Origin: Hyparrhenia diplandra
Taxonomy: Eukaryota > Streptophyta > Magnoliopsida > Poales > Poaceae
DNA length: 64,000 nt
Direction: 5' to 3'
NCBI GenBank assembly: GCA_015847255.1
Contig: JADLZK010006520.1
Location: 62,001 to 126,000, forward strand
Each line of letters opens with the position of its first letter. Position 1 is the first letter of the stretch. Positions 58,441-64,000 of this stretch are shown one piece after another. A program made the translations under genes and the position numbers. The notes under the pieces were generated by a model. The model ran no database searches. It saw only the letters and a list, made by a program, of their open reading frames with translations, and had not been told where the DNA came from.

Positions 58441-59010
58441 AAATTAGAGTAATATGCATCATAGATAGTGACAATAGCTCAAAATCGATCCAAAATCCTA
58501 AATCATAGGCAAAGTGGCATGCTCAGTTCAAAAAAATGCATCATAGGCAGACATCTAATCCCTCACATGAGTTCACAAAATGGTAGCAATTCACCACAAC
58601 AAGCAAACCTCGAGGTAGCAAACAATTCACCACGGCAAACAAATATATTCAACTTGTTTTCATTTCAAAATTGATGATTCAAAACTTAGTGCCAAAATGG
58701 AGGGACTTCAATTTGTTTTCAAACTTTGATGCCAAGATCTTATATGAGTTAAACATAGGAATTTTAGTGAGAGTAATATGCATCATAGGTAGTGGCATGC
58801 TAATATTTGGCATCACAGGTAGAAATTAGAGTAATATGCATCATAGGTAGTGGCAATAGCTCAGTTCAAAATCATAGGCATCCTAAATCATAGGCAGTGG
58901 CATGCTCAGTTAAAAAAATGCATCATAGGCAGCACCTAATCCCTCACATTAGTTCACAAAATGGCAGCAATTCACCACAGCAAGCAAACCTCAGAGGTAG
59001 CAGCAGGCAA
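58441..59010. repeat. ~170 bp direct duplication
   Basis: 58466-58640 and 58847-59000 share GGCATGCTCAGTT, AATGCATCATAGGCAG, CTAATCCCTCACAT and GCAATTCACCACA in the same order, about 380 bp apart. Confidence 0.8.
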
Positions 59011-59870
59011 CAGCAGCAGCAGCAGGTCCCCGACACCACCACCACCACCCGGCGGCAGCTCACGGGCACCAGCGGCACCACCGGCAGGCAACTCACCGGC
59101 ACCGGCCAAAGGCAACTCGATCCGCCGGCAGCGGAAGACCGGCCAAAGCACCACCAGCAACTCACCGGCCAGCAAAGAACTAGATCACCCGGGCGGGCAC
59201 CACCCAGCAACTCGCCGGCGCGAGCACCACCAGCAGCGGCAACTCACCGGCAAGCGAGGCACCACCGGCAAGGTCACCCGGCAGATCCGCGCGGAGGGGC
59301 GGGAGGGCGCCTGACCACCGAGGCGGAGAGGAGGGAGGAGGGGGAGGGAGATAGGAGGGAGGCGGAGGCACCCGGCACGGGGCGGCCGGGCGACGGGGGC
59401 TAGGGTTTCAAATGACGGGCGAGCTGGGGCGAGGGGAGGAGGGAGAGGAGGGAAGGGGGGGAGGAGGAAGGAGAGGAGGGAGGAGGGGGGAGGCGAGGGG
59501 CACCCGGCCACAGGGCGAGGCAGCCCGGCCGCAAGGCGGCTAGGGTTTCGAACGGCGGGCGTGGGCAGGGGGGGGGAGGGAGAGGAGGGAGGAGGGAGGG
59601 AGGAAGGAGAGGGGGAGGAGGGGAGGGGGAGGCGTGGCAACCCGGCCCCCGGCATACGGGCGGCTAGGGTTTCGGGCGGCGCGCGGGGGGCGGGGAGGAG
59701 GGAGAGGAGGGAGGAGGGGAGGGGAGGATGGCGACGGATCAAGGCACGGCGGGCGCGCTGAGAAGGACGGATGTGGTCGGCGGCGGGGGGAGACGGATGT
59801 CGGCGGCGGTGACGCGGTGAAAAATTCAGCGGCCGCCGGCGTAATTTTGGTCGGTCGCGCCCGGACTTAG
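59011..59870 (-). other. GC-rich leader of the second CACTA gene with tandem CTAGGGTTTCG units
   Basis: CTAGGGTTTC occurs at about 59400, 59541 and 59662, each within a GA/GC-rich unit of roughly 120-140 bp. A minus frame (59185-59955) reads as a Pro/Ser/Arg-rich chain but is probably chance in skewed DNA. It follows the TATA box at 59889-59900 on the minus strand, so it fits a transcribed leader. Confidence 0.5.
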
Positions 59871-59888
59871 CCGATTTGGGCGGGCTGT

Positions 59889-59900
59889 GGTATATATACC
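59889..59900 (-). promoter_or_regulatory. Palindromic TATA box
   Basis: GGTATATATACC, same on both strands, directly between the GGGGCGG repeats (59905-59990) and the GC-rich leader. Likely promoter for the second CACTA gene. Inferred. Confidence 0.5.
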
Positions 59901-59904
59901 TGCG

Positions 59905-59990
59905 ACCTCGGTAAAGGGCGGCTCCATCGAGAGCGCCCCTATAGTGAAGCCTCATTAGGGGCGTTTGGATCGGGAACCGCCCCTATAGTT
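59905..59990. repeat. Second cluster of GGGGCGG-type CACTA repeats
   Basis: Includes GAGCGCCCCTATAG (its inverse, CTATAGGGGCGCTC, is in the left terminus near 52306-52319) and GGGAACCGCCCCTATAG. It is either a subterminal region duplicated to a promoter or the decayed end of another CACTA copy. Confidence 0.65.
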
Positions 59991-61109
59991 CATGTTACAA
60001 TTTAAAAAAAATATATATATAAGGCATATTATCGACAAATAAAAAATAAAAATATAGTTATAAATAAATAAAACATAAATATAAAATTTCTTATCTTACA
60101 AAAACCATGGATTCGACAAATTTTGACATATTTGGATTTGAATTTCAAAATTTTTCAATGAATATTTGATTTTTCTTTGTGAAAGCACGTACGCTCCGCC
60201 TAACTTCGAAACTTCCTCAAATTTTTTTTGTGGTCACTTACACCCAAAAATATGGCCCCACGCAAAAATTCTAGGATTTTTAGCCAGTTTTGGATTTTCT
60301 TGTATTTTTTTACGTGGCGCGTGCGACAAATATGGTGATTTACACTTTGAAAACAAAATAATTCGCGACGGCCTCCACAAGTTTTGACTCCTAGTGCACA
60401 AGAGACCTATCGGCAAAGTTTGGCACCGTTTGAGGGTATTTTCGGGGGTGGTCGTAGTTCAACATACAATTAGGGAGAATTCGCGCGGTAATTAAAATAA
60501 TTAGAGAAAAGTACCAAACAATTTACGAGAAAATTCTCAAACTTGGCGGTGCCTTCACACACGCCATGTAGACGCCTCGAGAAAAAGTTTGAGGCCGATA
60601 GTACCTTTACCAAAGCGCTCGGTCACACAACCATGAGAAACCTAAGTGTAAGGATAGGCCGTGAGAGGTTGAGTATACCTTTCGTGAAGCACGCCTGCTC
60701 CGCCTAACTTCGAAACTTCCTCAATTTTTTTTTTGTGGTCACTTACACCCAAAATATGGCCCCACGCAAAAATTCTAGGTTTTTAGCCATTTTTGGATTT
60801 CTTGTATTTTTTTACGTGTGGCGATGCGACCAAATATGGTGATTTACACTTTGAAAACAAAATAATTCGCACCGGCCTCCACAAGTTTTGACTCCTAGGG
60901 CACAAGAGACCTATCGGCAAAGTTTGGCACCGTTTTGGGTATTTTCGGGGGTGGTCATAGTTCAACATACATTTATTGCGAGAATTGCGCAAGATAATTA
61001 AAATAATTAGAGAAAAGTACCAAACAATTACAGAAAATTCTCAAACTTGGCGGTGCCTTCACTCATGCCATGTAGACGCCTCGAGAAAAAGTTTGTCTCT
61101 TATATGAAG
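59991..61109. repeat. ~500 bp tandem duplication in the CACTA element
   Basis: GCTCCGCCTAACTTCGAAAC through to CATGTAGACGCCTCGAGAAA AAGTTTG occurs at about 60190-60590 and 60688-61095 with small changes. 59991-60180 is AT-rich. No gene. Confidence 0.85.
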
Positions 61110-61198
61110 AAAGGTAGTCTCACACATACATAAAGGTAGTCTCACACATATATAAAGGTAGTCTCACACATACATAAATGTAGTCTCACTCATACATC
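61110..61198. repeat. 22 bp tandem repeat, four units
   Basis: AAAGGTAGTCTCACACATAC AT, with small changes in units 2 and 4. Confidence 0.9.
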
Positions 61199-64000
61199 GA
61201 TAAATTTTTGAAACACACACATATAACAACTAGCTAACTCCCGTGACCTCTTTCCCCTTGACTCCTTTTCGCTCCCATGGCAATATGTCTTTGGGTAACT
61301 TCTTCTCTGACTGGATCTTGTTTGGAAAGTCGTGAATAAGCGTATTTCAAGCATAACCATTGTGCTCGTCAACGTCAACATCCTCGATGCCATCAACTCC
61401 GATAATGCGTTGTTTCGGGGACAATGACATGCTTGATTTTCGTCCTCTTTGGCTTGTCGGGATCGATCGGGTAGGGTAAATAGAAAACTTGTGCTACATG
61501 CGAGCGGCGACCCGGGGGTCTGTTGGTGGCCTAAATCACCGAGGTCAACGACTTTCAACCCGATCTCGTTCAGTTCATGTTGTTTCATCCGGCGACATTT
61601 GAACACGGGCACTGCACTTCCATTCCATAGTCAATTTCCCATATTTCTTCAATGATGCCAAAGTATGTGATCGTTCGGTTTTTGTCGTTGATAGCTTGTA
61701 CTTTCGAACCCCTTTGTTTTGGTTCACACATTTACTATCCGTCACATGGGTATAGAATGTGTACCCATTAATGTCGTATGCTTGCCACGTGGTGACTTGT
61801 CTCGATGGCCCTAATGCTAACCTGTTCTTGGTAATATCATCCTTGGTTTCCCCGTGATCGTATGTTTTGGTCCTTCAACCATGAAGTTAATTGTTCCCTA
61901 TCTTTGTTTCGCGTGACCCAGTCATCCGAGCGGCCATTCCTCTGCTCTGAATGAGAGCCAAGTGGTAATCAACATACGGTCGCATAAGCGCTGAACTCTT
62001 TAACACACTTACACGTAATGTCCCCGACTCACTTGTTTGTATTCTTGGTCGCGAATACTTTCCTCCCGTGATGCCTTTCCCGGCTATCCTACCCGTATGG
62101 CGTGAATCGCGTTTACCAATCCCTCTACGTACTTTTAGCCACTCTTGACAACACTTTCGGCGACTTCTTTAGTATTGTAACCCTCAATCATGGAGCCCTC
62201 TGGATATGCTCAATTATGCACGAATCGAGTTAGAATCGACATGAATCGCTCAATGCACCACATTTCATGCAAGTAGCAAAGGGCCCAGTGCCTCTATCGA
62301 TGAACCATGTGAAGCATGAGATGTGGCATTATATCGAAATAAGCGGGGAGGCATACATATCTCTAGCTGGTTTTGGGTCTCCACCGCGAAATCATGTAGT
62401 TCGGCAAGCTCTTTCATTAATCGTCTTACGGGATATCTTGAAAAGAAGTAGCACATGCAGTGATGGCCATTTTCAAGAACTCGGCTTTATAACCACGATC
62501 ACAATAGGTAGGAACACCGTCGGCATTACATGACAATCATGAGCCTTGCGGTGTGTTATTGATGGTCCTTCATGGACACTAGCTTCTTGATGTTTGAAAA
62601 CCCGGTCGGAACTTTGATCGCCTTTAGGTAAGCGCATATAGCCCTTCTCTCTTCTAGGGTCATGTTGAAGCTAGGCGCGGGTAGGGTGTATTTTCCATTC
62701 TCCTGAAGTACAGGGTGAAGCTCGGGCTTCACATTTAGCTGCACCATGTCTTTTCGTGAATTTAGACCATCCTTCGACTTATTCGTGTCCATCAACGAGA
62801 CCCATGGTACTTTGAAAGACATTCTTCTTCAAGTGCATAGAATCAATTGCATGGGGAACCTCGAACTCGGCCAATATTCGAGATTGAAAAGAAGATGGAT
62901 TGTTTCTTGAAAGGTACGCCGATAGGAGGTGTGCCGATCTCTGTTTCGTCCCATCTAGATTCTTCTTTCCGTAGACAATGTGCAAGTTTTTGACCATTAC
63001 GAACACATGTTGTCCATACCGGCGTCTCTCCAGGAGGGTCTTGATCTCTACGGTGTTGTTGAACTAGTGTTTGTATTTCACGCTTCGGTACTTGTGATTT
63101 GTCTTTAAGTGGCGTTGATTGCCCAAGTAAACCACCTTTTTGGATGCATTTAGATACACCCATATAGTACCATCCAAGCGAGACCACGCATCCGGTCTTC
63201 CCTTTGATCCGTCGGACAAAGCAAACATCGCGGGGACGGTCGTTGATAGAAACAATGATTATGGCTCGACATAAGAACTCCTCCTTTCGAACGCATCGTA
63301 CATCGGCACCCCTTCCTTCCATAGTTTATAGAATTCTTGCAAACACGGGCTCAATAAACACGCGTCAATGTCAATGCCCGGTTGTTTCGGACTGAGATGA
63401 GAACGGTAAGGAAAAGGTACTTTCGCGGTGGCACAACCACATTGGGATGTTGTACATGGTCAAGATCAGCGGCCAAGTGCTATGGTCAGTCATCCTCTCA
63501 TTGAAGGGATTCACTCCATCGATTGCTTAACCCAAACCGTACATTCCTCGGGTCTTGGCGAAGTCTTTGTGATTATTATCAAAGTTTTGCCACCGAAAGT
63601 ACCATCGGTAGGGTGTGCAATTTTATCATCATCTATCTTGCGCCTTCGTCTTGCCACCATGTCATCATTGCGGCTTCTTTGGGGTTTAGGAAGATTCGCT
63701 GAAGCGGTCGGTCTTTGGCGGGTACCACATTACCAAGGCGGGAACTCTTCTCCGCGCCGGATCAATTCCTAATGGAGTGTCCTTTTCGAGATTAGAATCT
63801 GACCGGCTTTTTCCAACCCTTCTTCCTCTTGTTTCCAATAGAGGTCTCGTCCCGTTGTATAGATTGTTGTTCTTGTACCGACTAGCTCCACACCTAGGAC
63901 ATTTATCTAGCCCCTTGAAGCGTGTCACCACGAAAAAGGATGCAATGGTTCGGGCATGCATGGATCTTTTCCACACTCATTGTTAATGGACTTATAACCT
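61199..64000 (-). pseudogene. TNP2-type CACTA transposase, frameshifted, 5' end outside window
   Basis: Cuts and joins element ends. Order on the minus strand: KCPRCGASRYKNNNLYNGTR and VPALVMWYPPKTDRF (63686-63976); REEFLCRAIIIVSINDRP-like and KGKTGCVV with ASKKVVYLGNQRHLKTNHKY (62843-63322, 63064-63255); NLHIVYGKKNLDGTK, PPIGVPFKKQSIFF and EVPHAIDSMHLKKNVFQSTM (62779-63006); KDGLNSRKDMVQLNVKPELH and RRAICAYLKAIKVPTGFSNI (62556-62822); LHDFAVETQNQLEICMPP (62265-62456); ERFMSILTRFVHN and AYPEGSMIEGYNTKEV near 62250-62150; and a C-terminal VPVFKC-type region (61190-61612). These follow plant TNP2 closely. At least six frame changes make it non-functional. Confidence 0.88.

Larger units (their letters stand above)
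52288..64000 (-). mobile_element. CACTA (En/Spm) transposon, right part beyond window
   Basis: CACTACTACTAATAGCTT at 52288 followed by six GGGGCGGTT…AACCGCCCC palindromes is a CACTA end. The interior holds the two genes of plant CACTA elements, both on the minus strand: a TNP2-type transposase (about 61200 to beyond 64000) and a second gene with Transposase_24 and Ulp1-like parts (53056-56630). Both are broken. The other end is outside the window. A second palindrome cluster at 59905-59990 leaves open that two CACTA copies are nested here. Confidence 0.78.

Noticed and set aside
59185..59955. 256-residue Pro/Ser/Arg-rich frame on the minus strand
   Set aside because: It runs through skewed GA/GC tandem repeats and the TATA box itself, so it is most likely an accident of composition.

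Overview
The window is repeat-dense plant DNA, most likely from a grass (Poaceae). I rest this on the mix of element families: an Athila-type and a chromodomain Ty3/gypsy element, a Sirevirus-like Ty1/copia element with long LTRs, a TNP2-type CACTA (En/Spm) transposon with GGGGCGG palindromic subterminal repeats, gene-fragment-carrying DNA elements, and several long (TA)n microsatellites. I find no intact ordinary host gene and no tRNA or rRNA gene. All calls were made by eye; family names come from recognising protein motifs.

Layout. 1-8186: an Athila-like LTR element on the minus strand. Its 3' LTR is cut by the window start and its 5' LTR is 6494-8186. It keeps broken gag and protease, plus an ATHILA ORF-1-like reading frame behind its own TATA box, but shows no reverse transcriptase or integrase. 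8187-9470: a decayed LTR-element fragment. 9471-14840: a composite satellite. One part is a ~25 bp repeat with a telomere-type CCCTAAA in nearly every unit; the other is an ATACTTG/ATACTGA repeat that changes orientation. A solo LTR (9847-10761) and two GC-rich segments interrupt it. 14946-16330: exon-like pieces on the minus strand.

16336-47736: four DNA elements, each edged by (TA)n and ending in short hairpins, here called E1 (16422-23687), E2 (24300-28160), E3 (28175-47176) and E4 (47195-47662). They resemble the Micron elements of rice, which target (TA)n. E1 carries captured exons, including a catalase fragment whose catalytic His is replaced. E3 was later filled by a chromodomain gypsy element (28953-35925), which in turn carries a solo LTR (31174-32485) with a perfect CTAGG duplication, and by a copia element (36987-46885). 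E4 looks like an internal-deletion copy of E3. The two meet at a perfect 98 bp palindrome.

47737-52287: AT-rich, no gene seen. 52288-64000: a CACTA transposon on the minus strand, running off the right edge. It has a terminal CACTA motif with six GGGGCGG palindromes, a degenerate Transposase_24/Ulp1-protease gene (53056-56630), repeat-rich leader DNA, a TATA promoter at 59889-59900, and a frameshifted TNP2 transposase (about 61200 to beyond 64000).

Every retroelement or CACTA gene lies on the minus strand and every one is broken, so none appears able to move by itself. The main interest is structural: the nesting order, the (TA)n-edged family and the telomere-motif satellite.
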